64,000 nt of DNA from Chrysemys picta bellii (Eukaryota > Chordata > Testudines > Emydidae). The translations under genes and the position numbers were made by a program. The notes beneath the pieces are model-generated. The model made no database searches. It saw only the letters and a program-made list of their open reading frames with translations, and was not told where the DNA came from. The stretch's first letter is position 1; every line of letters begins with the position of its first letter. The stretch spans positions 31,346 through 95,345 of the forward strand of contig NW_027052931.1 in assembly GCF_011386835.1 (NCBI RefSeq), read 5' to 3'. Positions 1 through 11,942 of this stretch are shown here, piece by piece.

Positions 1-3000
1 GTATTCTGGCACTCTGTGAATCTCAACCCCTCCCTCTACTGCATCACTGGTGCACCCATAAATTGGTCTCCAGTGTCAGTCTCCTTCTTTCTTTGCTAAT
101 GTTTGTCTCCTGAAGGATCTATCAAGGGATCCAGTGTTAACCACATTTTCAGTTTTCTTTCCAGCTCCCCGACATGATGTTTTGATTATAAAAATCTTGC
201 TTCATTGGCATCACTTGCTGCATCTTGGATTATAATTGATGGGAGCTGTCCAGCATCCTTTAGAATAACTGATACCTTTATTGTGATAGCTTCTGTTCTG
301 CCGACTGGGAGGCAGCATATCATCCTGTTTTCTATAGGCCATAGATGTTTTGGGCTACAGTTCTCACTACGTAGTCACCAATTGGGATTATTAAATTTCT
401 GGATCCTTTTAGGTGCTTGCTTTTGGTCAAAAGATTGCAGTACTGATTTTGAGACAATACCTTCATCAGGTATTGGTGGTGACTGGTATGGAAGGCTCCA
501 TATCAACAAGTGTCCTCTTTCCCCTTTCTAGGAGTCAGTTCTGTTTTATGTCCACTCATGCCCATATACAAAAGAGCAGATCTAAGAAATTAATCTGTTT
601 TTCTACTAGTAAAAGCATTTTTTTCCTAAATGAAATTGTTGCAGAGAAGCCTTTCCATTTCAGCCACTACAGCTAGGTTGCCATGAAGAAGAATCATCCT
701 CTCTCTTGGACAAGGGTGGGGAAGAGAGAGGGGGCTCCCTAACCCCCATCCCTAACACTATCCATCATTTACCCTCTCTTCTACCCCAGTTGGCAACACT
801 TGGGGCTGGCTGAAACAAAGACTAGTCTCGGACACCCCCTGGATGTTTGGCTTTATTGGCTTAGTTTCTTAATCTCCTACCCCTCTTCCTGGGGTGTATT
901 GTTTTGCTGACAGCCAGGATGGCTCTGGGAGTGGCACGTCCCACAGCTGTCGTCTCCTCCTCAGCTGGACTACCTTTGTTACCCTCGGTCTTTGGAAGAA
1001 GTAACCTTCTTCCAGTTCACCACCCTTTCCTCTGGAAAATTTCCCCTTTAAGCACCTCTTCCTCCAAGCTGAACATGCCTTGCAGGTGTGCCTTGTTAGC
1101 ACACTACAGGTCCAGAAGAGCTCATTAGCCTCCTCTAGCCCTGTGTGAGAGTGTAGCCCTTCACAAACACAAACAGAGTTCTTTAAAGGGTGTGGATTAT
1201 GTCAGACCCCAAATTTACTTAGCCTTTAAAGCTAAACCTTCTTGCAACAAACTAATTTTGTTTTGAAACTGATCCCTTTGGTTCTGAGGCATTTAAAAAA
1301 ACCCACAATAACATGCTGCTCTTAGTGTAGTTAGTGCACAAAAATAGTGGAACGAAGCTGTGCTAACAACACACAGAGGTGAATTACAGATCACCTGGTT
1401 GGATGGAACTGTTTTAGAAGATATATTATGCTTATCAGTCTCTCAAAGCACAGTTTCCTCCTTGAATGACCTTTGAGAAACATATTCCTGAGGTTATTGA
1501 ATTGTTCACAACAGCCTTAGTTCTCTGTATGTAGAATAAAAAGAGAAAAGCTTAATTGCTGAAGAAGAAAGACTTTTGTTCTGTATATGTTGTTAATTTA
1601 TGTTCAGGATATTTTTGAATTGGAAATGTGTCAGCTGGTTACTACTTATCTTGGTTTGCAATTACTGCTCTCAGGCTTAATCATCATGTTCATAGCTGGG
1701 AATGTTCCCTTCTTAAAACTAAAGGCCCAAATGGATGGGTAGCTAACCACAGTCTTCAGCATTTTAACCCATAGACTACCAGTGTTTTCAAGTGTACCAG
1801 CCATATTAATGATTAGGATGATGCACATGTCTGTGATGTCCAAAGGGGATTTCCCCCAATATTCAGTTTATAATGTGACTTACTGACTAATTCAAATACA
1901 TTATACTCCACTTCTTGTCTATCCCTTTGTTTCCAAAGGGTCTAAGCTAAGATAGAAAACAAACTTTTTTTTTGCCACCCATTAATCTTGTTGAACAATC
2001 TCCCCTACTGATTGAGATCCTTTGTAGCTTACAAGGAAAGAAAAATTGAAAGAGGATTTAATAGCTATGACTATGTATCTAATCTTATCTGTCTTTCATC
2101 TAAGCATGTATACCACAACCATCAACAGAGTATCTGAGTGCTAAACAACTATTGTCTTAAACAGTTTATGCTTGTACTTGCTAGGTGTAGAATTAGCATA
2201 TACAAAGTACGGTGTATGTTCGTGTCTGCATATATAATACAGAGTACTTGTATGTGGCATCTTTGTTACCTACATTGCTGTTGGTCACCTATCTGTTCCA
2301 GGATGTAGATAAAAATAGGACCACTGCAGTTCTTATCCATTTTTTCCCTGATAATTAATTAATAAACTTTTTCGTTGCTCATCACTGCACCCTTTCTTTA
2401 TTATTATTTGTTTTGCAGTAGCACCTACTGGCCCCATTCAGGACTGGAGCCTCATTGTGCTAGGCATTATACAAACAAAGGAAGATGGAGGTCCCTACCC
2501 TAAAATGCTTACTATCCCTTGGAAAAATCTTAACTTTGGATCACCCCACATGCCATATACTAGCTGAGGTCTAAAACACCGCATTTACAGAAAAAATACC
2601 TTCTTATGCTTGATTTGCCAGATTCAGCTTTTGATCTTTCTTCAATCTGCTGCAACCTAATAACTCAGCATTGTGTTTGCTTTCTTTATTGAAGCAGCAT
2701 GATGGAGCACAGGCTTTTCTACAGGGATTTCAATTCTCTTTTCAAATCAATATACTGTTGATGCTACTGTGGCTTCTCCATTTCACAGCTGTTTCACCTA
2801 TTTTGCACCTATATTTATTCTACATTTACCACCATCCAAATATAATTGCCCTAATTTAGCCCAGTACTTAAACTGTCTGGGTTTTTTTCTGTATTTTGTG
2901 CTGTTCCTGAACATTTATATTTTTGATCCTTTGCATCATCTGTACACTTAGAAAATATTTTGCATCATACCATCTGAGTCACCTAGAGAATCTGTATCAC

Positions 3001-3082
3001 CAGTATGTTACATGACAGCTTTTGCTTGTAGAAAAGACTACATTTAGGTTGCAAAATGATTTCCATTGTTCCCTGTTTTCAG
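1..3082. other. Non-coding, intron-like sequence
   Basis: AT-rich sequence with only short chance reading frames. I recognise no exon or RNA gene here. The one repeat I can name is the L2/MIR-like copy near 2.4 kb, listed separately. Confidence 0.5.
2405..2520 (+). repeat. Ancient L2/MIR-like interspersed repeat
   Basis: The stretch has the landmarks 'gtagcacctactgg', 'attgtgctaggc', 'tatacaaac' and 'ggtccctaccct'. The same order of landmarks occurs at 47193-47300 and, cut by the window end, at 63919-64000. Three diverged copies of one ordered consensus show a dispersed old family. Assignment to the L2/MIR class is by recollection of consensus style. Confidence 0.5.
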
Positions 3083-3150
3083 AGGCACATAATCGTCTGA
3101 GAAACTTGTCTGATGGGCTGATATTATCTGTTCTTGATCTGAGCTCAAAG
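3083..3150 (+). CDS. Candidate coding exon, unidentified gene
   Basis: A 68-base segment is preceded by a pyrimidine-rich tract ending in cag (3080-3082) and followed by the strong donor gtgagt (3151). Only one frame is open: two bases of a split codon, then 22 codons (AHNRLRNLSDGL...DLSSK) ending in phase 0. The other two frames have stops. Phase 0 at the donor is compatible with the candidate terminal exon at 28699-28809. I do not recognise the protein. Such exon-like segments can arise by chance in repeat-rich DNA, so this is a candidate only. Confidence 0.35.
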
Positions 3151-3564
3151 GTGAGTTTTTATTTTATTTAAAAAACTTGAGGAAACAGGTACAGTGAAAA
3201 TGGCTGAAGTGAAGCTTTTTGTATTGGTGGTCCTTAACAAGGAGAAGAGACTTTGCTAGGCCTCTGGGGAGGGGGAAAACTACAAATTGAAAAGTCACTT
3301 CAGAACATACTCCATAGACATCTGCTAAGATTATTTTAGCGGTTTACTGAAGCTCCAGTACAAGTTAGTACCAAGTCCTGCAAAGTTTTATGCATGTGCT
3401 GAACTTTGCACACTGTGCATAGCCCTGCAGATCACTCACAGTGTATAGAGTTAAACATGTGCGCCGGTCTGTGCAGGATCAGAGCCTTGAGGTGGTAATG
3501 GCTGGTACCTTCAGGTGAGGTGAGCAAGAGGGAAAAAAAGTTAAATAATTAGCCCAATATGCCA
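3151..3564. other. Unassigned intron-like sequence
   Basis: AT-rich, no gene or repeat family recognised. Confidence 0.4.
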
Positions 3565-3960
3565 CAGGGCTTGTCTTCGCTGCAGAATGTACTCAAGTTA
3601 ATACTCAAGAATTATGCCTCACTCAAGTCCTGTCCACACACAAAAACTCTTAACTAAAGTATGGTGGTGCTTTTAACTCAAGTTGGCCGGCAGTGATGTA
3701 AAACTTGAGTTAGCACAATATCATAGAATCATAGAATCATAGATTATAGGACTGGAAGGGACCTCGAGAGGTCATCGAGTCCAGTCCCCTGCCCGCATAT
3801 CAGCTAACACAACCACTCTGTTTAGCCTGACTGTTCTCTCACAGTGTGATCATTCTCCCTTGAGCTAGGCTACCTCAAGAGGACTTAACTCAAGTGTAGA
3901 TTACCGTACTTGAAGTATCAGTTAAAGTTCAAGTTAAGACATACCTAGAGGTGACAAGTT
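3565..3960. repeat. MITE-like element with nested CR1 tail
   Basis: The left edge reads 'gggcttgtcttcgctgcag' and the right edge carries 'aagacatacctagagg', resembling the TIRs of other Harbinger-type MITEs in this window (26212-26491, 60998-61244). The interior repeats the word 'aactcaagt' many times in both orientations. A CR1 tail sits inside it. The ends are degraded and I see no clear target duplication. Confidence 0.35.
3720..3815 (-). repeat. CR1 LINE 3' end fragment
   Basis: On the plus strand this begins with repeated 'atcatagaatc' words and continues 'actggaagggacct...ggtcatcgagtccag', the reverse complement of the CR1 3' UTR and its 8-bp tail repeats. Only the last ~90 bp of the LINE is present, consistent with normal 5' truncation. 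Confidence 0.8.
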
Positions 3961-4826
3961 TCTTAGTAGTAGTTTGAGAGCAGCAGGAAAGTTCACACAT
4001 CAGTGTCTGGGGTCCCTAACTTTGTGTCTCTCTCCTCCCACCCCAATGAATTATTATTATTGATAATTGGGATTGATTCTTTGAGAATGTGTAGGAAAAT
4101 TGTATTTGCAATTATCTGGAATGTTTAGAAATAACTGTACCAAATAATAGGAAAACAATAGAAGAGTTAGACATAAGTATGGAGGAAAACTTAGCCAGTT
4201 GAATAGGGTAGGGTGGGGGAACAGATCTATATTTGAAGAAACCTCTTTGTAATGAAAAGTAGGCCAGTCAGGTGGCATGATGCTTTTATGACTTTGAAAT
4301 GCTGAACCCTTATAACAGAAGTTACATTCACATTTTAACTAGAGCATTTCTATATACTCTGATGAGGGAAAAGATCAGTATGAATAAGCTGGCAGTGTCG
4401 CCTAACAAACATTCACCTTATTAGTAGTGGCTCTGAAGCTGGATGAGCAAGGGTTAACTGAATGTGTTGACCCTCTTCTGCAGCTGGCTTGTTAACTCAC
4501 CTGACTGGAAGGAAGAGAAAATAGCTCTCAGGAATAAAATTGGGGTTTGAACAGACTTGTTTGATCTGAGAGGATTGAGCTGTGATTGCAGTATACTAGT
4601 GTGGTTGGGACAGGAGCCCTGAGTGGGACCAACCTGGGGGAGAAGGTGTAACAGTGGCAGTATAGTGCTCTGGGTAACCAAGAGCTCTAAGGAAGGTTGA
4701 CTCTGAGAAGAACTTTTGGGAGGACTTTAATTATAGAGGGTAATTTGGGTGAACAGACCATAACCCAGGAGTTGTGATTTTGATATTGTGGTGTCTTTTG
4801 TGAATAAGGACCCAGTTAAGACTCAG

Positions 4827-5104
4827 GCTTAGTCTATGGTTAAAAAGTTTTACTGGCATAACTATGTCAGTTAGGAGTGTGAGATGGATCTATTTATTTA
4901 ACCAACATAATAAAAAGTCCTATTATAGAGGCAGTTATACCAATACAATGGTGTTTTATACTGCTATCCTTTTTTGCTTTGTGAAACTGGAATAAGCTAT
5001 GCTAGCACAGCTACATCCATGCTGGGAGGGGCTGGACAGAGTTTGCTGCTTTAACTATACCAACACAGTTAAAGCAGCAAAATTTGTAAGTGTAGACAAA
5101 GTCT
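4827..5104. repeat. MITE-like element
   Basis: The edges 'cttagtctatggttaaaaag' and 'gtgtagacaaagtct' are imperfect inverted repeats of the type seen in other 'tagtctac' MITEs here. Internal inverted words (taactatgtcagtt / aactataccaacacagtt) make the whole segment weakly palindromic. Target duplication not evident. Confidence 0.4.
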
Positions 5105-5649
5105 TGAAGAACCTGGAGTCTTGTATGGCATCAGGTGGGAAACAAGACCCTGCTTACATAGTGCTTCTGTAATGATTTTTTTAAAGAATTTTTTTCACTA
5201 GTATTATCACACTAAAATGTTTCCTTAGCAAAATACACTCTTCTCTGCAGTATGTGCTTAACTGCATATGCTGGTTTGTTATTGTAGGGTTGTTGATGTG
5301 CTGGGCTGCTGATGCTTTTTTTTTTTTTTAGGAAAGTGCTGACTCTTTTTTTTAAAGAGGTGGGGAAAAGATTGACAAAACAAGGGGAATAATTAAGTCA
5401 AAGATTAGCCAGATCCTAACTGGGGAGTTTTGGATGTGGAGGAATCTAGTAATGGAATCTAAAGAATGGCTTGGAAACCTGAAGTTCCTGAAGGAAATGC
5501 TATCAACAAATACATGTTAAACACTGGCAGTTCCCAAGCATTATGCTATATCCCTGGCTTCAAAGGAAACATTTATATGATTCATAATAAAGATATTATA
5601 AGTGTAAGCAGAGTCAGGATGAGCTAAATAAAATATAAATAAGCCTCCA
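5105..5649. other. Unassigned non-coding sequence
   Basis: AT-rich with poly-T runs. No exon, RNA gene or repeat family recognised. Confidence 0.4.
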
Positions 5650-6932
5650 GCTCTACCCTGACATCTGGTGGTGAATTATGGCAAGGGTGGAAAAGAACTT
5701 CAGGGGCTGATCTTGTTTGCATAGGCACACCCACCCGCCTAGCCTGGGACAACATCAACTGAAAGTGGTTACTTTGGCTGGTGTGGGATCCCCAGTTTCT
5801 CTGTTATTGGGGCAGGAAGAATAAAGTGTTGTTACCCTGATTCTGTGAATCAAGGCCAGTGGAACTGTTGTATGACAGAGGGACTCACCAGTAACTAAGT
5901 AGCACTCGCTAGACAAGGGGCATAGGTTACAACTCCCAGTGAATTGAAAGAAAGGTTGGGGAGAGGTATGTGTACCTGATGGTATGGGCCCCTTTTGAGG
6001 GCATGGAACATCAATTGTACTATCCCCTCTCTCCACCGTTGAATAGCGGAGCTAAGTTTGCTTTCATTAAGAGTCTAGCTAGAAGTGGCTGACCTGAATT
6101 CACTTTGGGCCAATGGTGTACAAGCACTGGGGCTCCCCTACTACAAGCTGAAATTGCTAAGAGCTGAAATGGCTAAAATTGCTGAGCTGTGATCACGGAG
6201 TGCTGTGTTAAACAGTGGGGGAGCCTGAAGAAATATTGCTAAGCAGCTGGCAGAGCCAAGCAGTTAGGGGGCTGGTTGGAGTGGACCACCGAGCGGAGTG
6301 GTGCAGAGCAGAGCTGAGCCATTTGCGGGGGCAGCTGGAGCAGTTCATGAGACGGCGAGCGGAGTGGCTGGTAGAGCAGAGCCATTCATGGTGAAGGCTG
6401 CAGCAGAACTCCACGGAGAGGTGGGGCAGTTGGCCTCAGACCACGTAAGGTGCCCCTTAACATCCCGTGTGTGTCCCCCTCCCCTCATTTCTGCCCAGGC
6501 TGAGGTGGGGGGTAAAACTCTGCAGATAAACTTTTGAACTCTGGGGTGGCACTGACCAGGGACAGAGACTTTGGGGTTGTTGGACTTTGGGGTGATTGGA
6601 CTTAAGACCCTGAGGGGAAAAGGACACTGCCAAACTTACTTGGAGGTGGGTCTTTTGCTCATGGTTTGTGTTATGAATCCTGTTTGTGGTGTTTCCCCAA
6701 CATAATGCTGCATTGTTTCCCTCCTTTATTAAAAGCCTTTTGCTACACTCAGACTCTGTGCTTGCGAGAGGGGAAGTATTGCCTCCTAGAGGTGCCCAGG
6801 AGGGTGGTATGTAATTGTCCCAGGTCACTGGGTGGGTGCTCGAGCTGGTTTTGCATTGTGTTATTGAAACGGAACCCCTAGATACTGAACCCGGCCCTTG
6901 TTGCTGCCAACTCAGAGGGGCAGAAGGGTTAC
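5650..6932 (+). mobile_element. LTR-like retroelement sequence (probable solo LTR)
   Basis: The block is more GC-rich than its flanks. Near its right part it has an attaaa polyadenylation-like signal (about 6728), followed by 'ctgtgcttgcg', and it closes with 'gcagaagggttaca', an LTR-style CA end. Around 6286-6420 there is imperfect internal repetition of 'gagcggagtgg' and 'gcagagc' words. No coding region survives. The left boundary is a guess and the LTR class (gypsy or ERV) is not determinable by eye. Confidence 0.4.
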
Positions 6933-9532
6933 ATAAGGCATTAAAAATCTATCCTAAGACAAGATATCTTCAGAAATCTTTGTCATCAATAACTCATGTG
7001 AAATACTATAACTTAAACAAAAATAATGGGGTAAGACTTCCCACTTTCTTTGCGGTCAGTGAGGGAAACCTGTTGAAAGAATGACCAGGAGCCATCGTGC
7101 CTCAACACTTGACTAGATAAGCTAGCTCAAGAAAGTATGACTGGTATTTATACATCCCTAATGAAGAGGAGACATATTTTTCTCTGAGGCACTTAAGAAA
7201 TATGTAACCTGTTAAGGAGGAGTTCTAGCAACAGCCACTAAAGGGATTTTAGCTAAGGAACCAGTAAGCAGTTGGAAGGATTTTAGAGCAAGAAATGTAC
7301 TGACTACAGGTAGATATACAGCTCCTAGTGGATATAATTAGGGCTGCCCAACTCTGTTATAGGCCAGATACTGCTAACAGCTAATGGAGATTTGCATTTA
7401 GTTCAAGTGGTAGGGGTTTGGTTTTTTGGAGCAAGAAGATCTTAGTTCTGTCCCCCTGGTGCTATAAAAGTTTTGCATTCCTATAGTATGCAAAGGGACA
7501 TCTGTGGAATGCTAGGTGGCCACAGACTCATTTCAGCATATGGTACAGCATTCCTTTGGGAGGAAAGGCTCTAAATAAATCAGTATTATAATTTAAAGGT
7601 AAACTTACAGGCTTTTTACCTGGCAAGACATGAATTCAGATCCGCAGGTTTCTGTGACTTCTTTCCTGCTACAGTTGAATCACTAACATTGTAAGCTCTC
7701 TAGAGCAGGGACCATTTTCTCATTATGTATACACAATGCCTGACATATTGGAGCCCCAATCCCTTATCTGGGCCTCTAACTAATATATAAAGCAAATCAG
7801 GAGCAGACTGTCTTCTCTAAATTGCCCTTAAGTATTGTTATAGCCACTGTAGATGTGAAATGCAGACTAGTAAGGGTCTGAACTCTGGTCTTGGGTATGA
7901 AGTATAGGAGGAACTAGTTTCAAAATGTAGCTGTGATTTATAAGTCTGTGCATGAATTTAGGATTCTGACATTTTTTATTTTTTTAAAGCGTTTTAGTTC
8001 ACCTCTGCAACACCCTCTGTAGTAAGTAATGCTAAGAATGGTTGGATTTTAAGGTAAACATGGATTGCATCCCTCTGCTCTCCCAAGTTCACAGATCAGC
8101 ACTTTCAACTGTGAGCCATATGTTTAGTTTTGCAATTTAGGAGTCCTGCAAAAAAAAAAAAAAAAGTCTGACTACAGAAATTCTTTCACAAGCTCTAGAG
8201 CCAGAAAAATATGGTAAAAGAAAATTGAGGGATTAAGCAGAAAAAGAAAGAGCAAAAAAATAAGCCAAACCAAAGCTGCAGGAAACTGAGCTTGAATGTA
8301 AGAGCAGCATCTGGACAGAGTGGGAAGTTGGATTTGGCAGGGACTAAAATGTTGCAAGCAGTTCAGGAAGAAATGTAGGTCCTGATCCTATAAAATTCAT
8401 TCTCAGATGAGTAGTTCTTACTCGTGCAAATAACCCCACTTCAGAGGGATTACCAAGGGCTGCAGGATCAAGCTCTTAGAACAAATCAGCTGTTGTTATT
8501 GGCAACACCACAGATGGAAAACAAAGATAGAAGTATTGTAATGTAAAAGGTGAAAGGATTGTTCAGCTGTTCTTTAGAGGGTCTTTGGCTAGGTCAACTT
8601 AGTCAAGCACACTGGAAATCTAGTAAATACTCTTTTATAAGAGCAACGTGGCTGTTTAGGGAAATTATGACTCTAGGAGGGGTGTATTTCAAGTATACGC
8701 ACTTGCCAGATCTCTTTCAGCTGGGACACTCCTTGCTTTTTTTGGACTCTTTCCCGGCCTCCTGTAGATTTTGGAAAGTCTCCCAGTCAGCTGCTATGTA
8801 ACGGGCTTTGAACTTCAAATAGGAACACCCAGCACTGGAGGGGACACCACCACCCTTCCTCAACTCCTCTATTGTATTTGGTGTGTGGAAATAATGGAAA
8901 GCTTCCATACTGCAATTGCCAATAAGCTGGCAAGAATAGTACCAGGGAATCTGAGAACAGAGTTGGGGTTAAGGCACGGAGAACTTACAAGCCTTTGAAA
9001 ATGGACATTTGTAGGTTATAATACAGTGCCTAGTATTATTGTGCAAAGAAAGCGAGTGTGTGTGTGTATAGGCTGGGACAGAAATGACACTTAAGTAATA
9101 TGAAAGAAAATAGAGAATCTGAATTCTGATACAACTCTAATTATACCAATTAAATTATACCAATTTTTTTTTTAATCATTTCTGGTTTGTGTGAAACCAG
9201 TTCTGAAAAACGCTGACTGCTGTGTCACAGTTAACAAATAGGAGTAGTTAGTTTATTAACCATAATTTAGGCAAGATTACCTGCTATTAGCTGAAACTCC
9301 GGGGGACATGGATCAGCATTCATGTCGCACTGCCCATCAGTACCCAGCCCACGCTGGGGACGCTAATGATCCAACCAGCAGAACAAATTAGGTGATGAAT
9401 CCTGGTCATGTGCCACCTGAGGCATATTATGCATACGCTAAAGGGAAAAAGCTGAAACCCTCAATAGCACTCATGCTTTCATCCCACTACATTAGTGGGG
9501 AGTAATACGGGACTTGCCACATGACTCAAATC
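6933..9532. other. Non-coding sequence with weak old repeats
   Basis: No gene recognised. Near 7395 a tRNA A-box-like word (tagttcaagtgg) could be a decayed SINE head, and near 7705-7775 there is an L2-like piece (agagcagggaccattttct). Poly-A (8151-8166) and a short (gt)n run (9054-9067) are also present. Confidence 0.4.
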
Positions 9533-9534
9533 TA

Positions 9535-11475
9535 GGGTTACCATACGTCCGTTTTTTCCTGGACATGTCCGGCTTTTTGGCAATCAAACCCCCGTCCGGG
9601 GGGAATTGCCAAAAAGCCGAACATGTCCAGGAAAATGCCAGCCGGTCACTTCCCCTCCCGCGGCTGCTCTGCTCCTCCCCTGACTCTTCAGCTCTGTTTA
9701 AGAGCCGAGCTGCCCGAGCGCTATGGGCTTCAGGCAGCCCCCTTGCCTCCGGACCCCAGCTGCCGGCCGGGCACTTCCCCTCCCGGGCTCTGGCGGCGCA
9801 GGGTCCGGAGGCACGGGGGCTGCCCGAAGCCGGTAGCGCTCGGGCAGCTCGGCCCTTAAACAGAGCCGAAGAGTCAGGGGAGGAGCAGAGCCTCCGGCCG
9901 CGGCGGCTCTGCTCCTCCCCTGACTCTTCGGCTCTGTTTAAGAGCCGAGCGCTACCGGCTTCGGGCAGCCCCCATGCCTCCGGACCCTGCGCCGCCGGAG
10001 CCCGGGAGGGGAAGTGCCCAGCTGGGGGCGCAGGGTCCTAGGGTGACCAGATCACCAAAGAAAAATATCGGGACGCGGGGGGGGGGGGGTGACGTGGGGG
10101 GGGGGCGTCGCGGGGGGGGTGACGTGGGGGGGGCGTGGCAGGGGGCGGGGCCAAAAAAAAAAAAAAAAAAAAAAAACTTCCTCCGCAAGTGCTGGAGGGA
10201 GGCCCGGGAGACTCAGGGGAAGCGCGGGGCCGGGGTGAGTAAGAGTCCGGCCTGGTCCCGAGCAGGCAGGACTCAGTCGGGTGGTAAGGAGAGGAGGGGG
10301 GCGGCCCGCGGAGCCAGGCGGCGGCTGTTGTTGTCCCCCCGGGCAGCGGGACTCGGGAGCAGCCGCTGCTGCAGCTCCCACTGCCGCGGGGGAGGAAGCG
10401 GCCATGGCACTCCGCGGCTGCGGCTCTGGCGCCTCCGAACCCCCCGAGCCGGGGCCTGCTGCGGGGACCCAGCAGCGCGCACGCTGGGCCCAGCCCCTGG
10501 CCAGTCGCGTCTGGGCTGCTGCCCAGCTGGTGCTATCCCGCGGCGGCCCCGGAGTGGGGGCAGCAGGCCCCAGCCCCCCCGTCCCGCAGGGGAACGAACG
10601 GGGCTGGGCGGCCGATGCCTCCACCCCGGGGCCGCCGCGGGATAGCACCAGCTGGGCAGCTCAGACGTGCCTAGCCAGGGGCTGGGCCCAGCGTACGCGC
10701 TGCTGCAGGCCCCGGCTCGGGGGGTTCGGGGGCGCCAGAGCCGCCGAGCGCCATGGCCGCTTCCTCCCCCGTCGCCTGGCCCCGCGGGTCGCCCCCCTCC
10801 TCTCCCAACCACCCGAGTCCTGCCTGCACTGGGCCAGGCCGGACTGTTACTCACCCCGGCCCCGCGCTGCCTCTGAGTCTCCCGGGCCTCCCTCCAGCGC
10901 TTGTGGAGGGAGGGGGAATGGTGAGCCCGGGGAAGAGGCGGGGATTCGGGGAGGGAGCCAATCGGGGGAGGAGGGGGCGGAGTCGGGGCAGGGGGGGGGC
11001 GCGAGCACTTCCGGGCTCGAGGCTCGGGGCATTTCCTTGTTTGTCCGGTTGTCCCGACCGCATGTCGGTCGGGACGCGGGACAAACAAGGAAATATCGGG
11101 ACGGTCCCGATAAAATCGGGACGTCTGGTCACCCTACAGGGTCCGGAGGCATAGGGGCTGCCCAAAGCCCAAGCGCTACCGGCTTCACGGTTTGCCGGGC
11201 AGCCTCCAGACCCTGCGCCCCCGGCTGGGTGCTTCCCCTCCCGGGCTCCAGCTGCACTGGGGAAGCCGGGGGCGCAGGGTCTGGGGGCTGCCCGGCAAAC
11301 CGTGAAGCCGGTAGTGCTCGGGCAGTCCTTTTCGCGTGGCTGGGAGTGGGAGGGAGGAGGGGGCAGAGTTGGGGTGGGGAAGGGGCGGGGCTGGGGCAGG
11401 GCTGGGGGTGGGGAAATGGGCGGGGCCAGGGCCCGTGGAGGGTCCTCTTTTTTTATTTGTTAGATATGGTAACCC
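9535..11475. mobile_element. GC-rich Tc1/mariner-type non-autonomous element (A)
   Basis: The element starts 'gggttaccatacgtccg' and ends 'gatatggtaaccc', flanked by TA on both sides (9533-9534, 11476-11477), as expected for Tc1/mariner-type insertion. The left end holds the palindromic word 'ggacatgtcc' and 'ggctttttgg'; the right end is instead pyrimidine-rich (gtcctcttttttt). The interior is very GC-rich and full of inverted copies of words such as 'gagccgagc' and 'gggctgcccg'. No transposase frame is present. A third element (10041-11134) is nested within it. Long open frames here are a by-product of GC content. Confidence 0.65.
10041..11134. mobile_element. Nested TA-duplicating GC-rich element (C)
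   Basis: It starts 'gggtgaccaga' and ends 'tctggtcaccc', an 11-bp inverted repeat, with TA at 10039-10040 and 11135-11136. Sub-terminal 'atcgggac' words occur at both ends in opposite orientation. The interior carries G runs, a ~24-base poly-A and extended inverted GC-rich repeats. It lies inside element A, so it inserted later. It has no coding capacity that I recognise. Confidence 0.65.
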
Positions 11476-11477
11476 TA

Positions 11478-11940
11478 CTCAAATCAACAGACCCTCTAGG
11501 TAGGTATGCTGGTTCTAGCCAGTACCATCTGCTTCAGAGGGTGCAAAAATCTCCATAATGACAACCATGGAATAATCTGACTTTAGGGGAAATTTCTTCT
11601 TAATCCCAAGCAGTAAGGGGTTGACATATATGTTAGAATATAGATATGCAGGCCTGCCTGTAAAGGCCTATACTTTAAGTGTATTTTTATCACTTAGCTA
11701 GTTATCGAGGTATAAAATAAAGAATCAAAATCACAAGTCTGCCTGGGCATGGGCCTTCTCTCACTAGGATAGAGTGAGGCCTGGTTCTTAGGCTAAGGCC
11801 TTTGGCTAAGCAGCAGCGGCAGCCGTAAACTGGGAAGCAAATGGTCACATCCTCACATTCCAAACAAGTCACATTGAAATAAGGTGGTATTGGGCTGTTA
11901 GGAGTACAATCCTGTCTGGCAAGAAATCACTTATCAAAGG
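11478..11940. other. Spacer between two TA-type elements
   Basis: AT-normal sequence without the GC-rich character of its flanks. It is the only non-element DNA between elements A and B. No gene recognised. Confidence 0.4.
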
Positions 11941-11942
11941 TA

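Noticed and set aside
7386..7450. Possible tRNA-derived SINE or tRNA gene
   Set aside because: A-box-like word present, but no convincing B box or cloverleaf; too weak to call.
10281..11558. 425-codon plus-strand open frame (and overlapping frames on both strands)
   Set aside because: Lies across GC-rich transposable-element interior and crosses the element's ends; low-complexity Gly/Ala/Pro/Arg composition in all frames shows it is a product of GC content.
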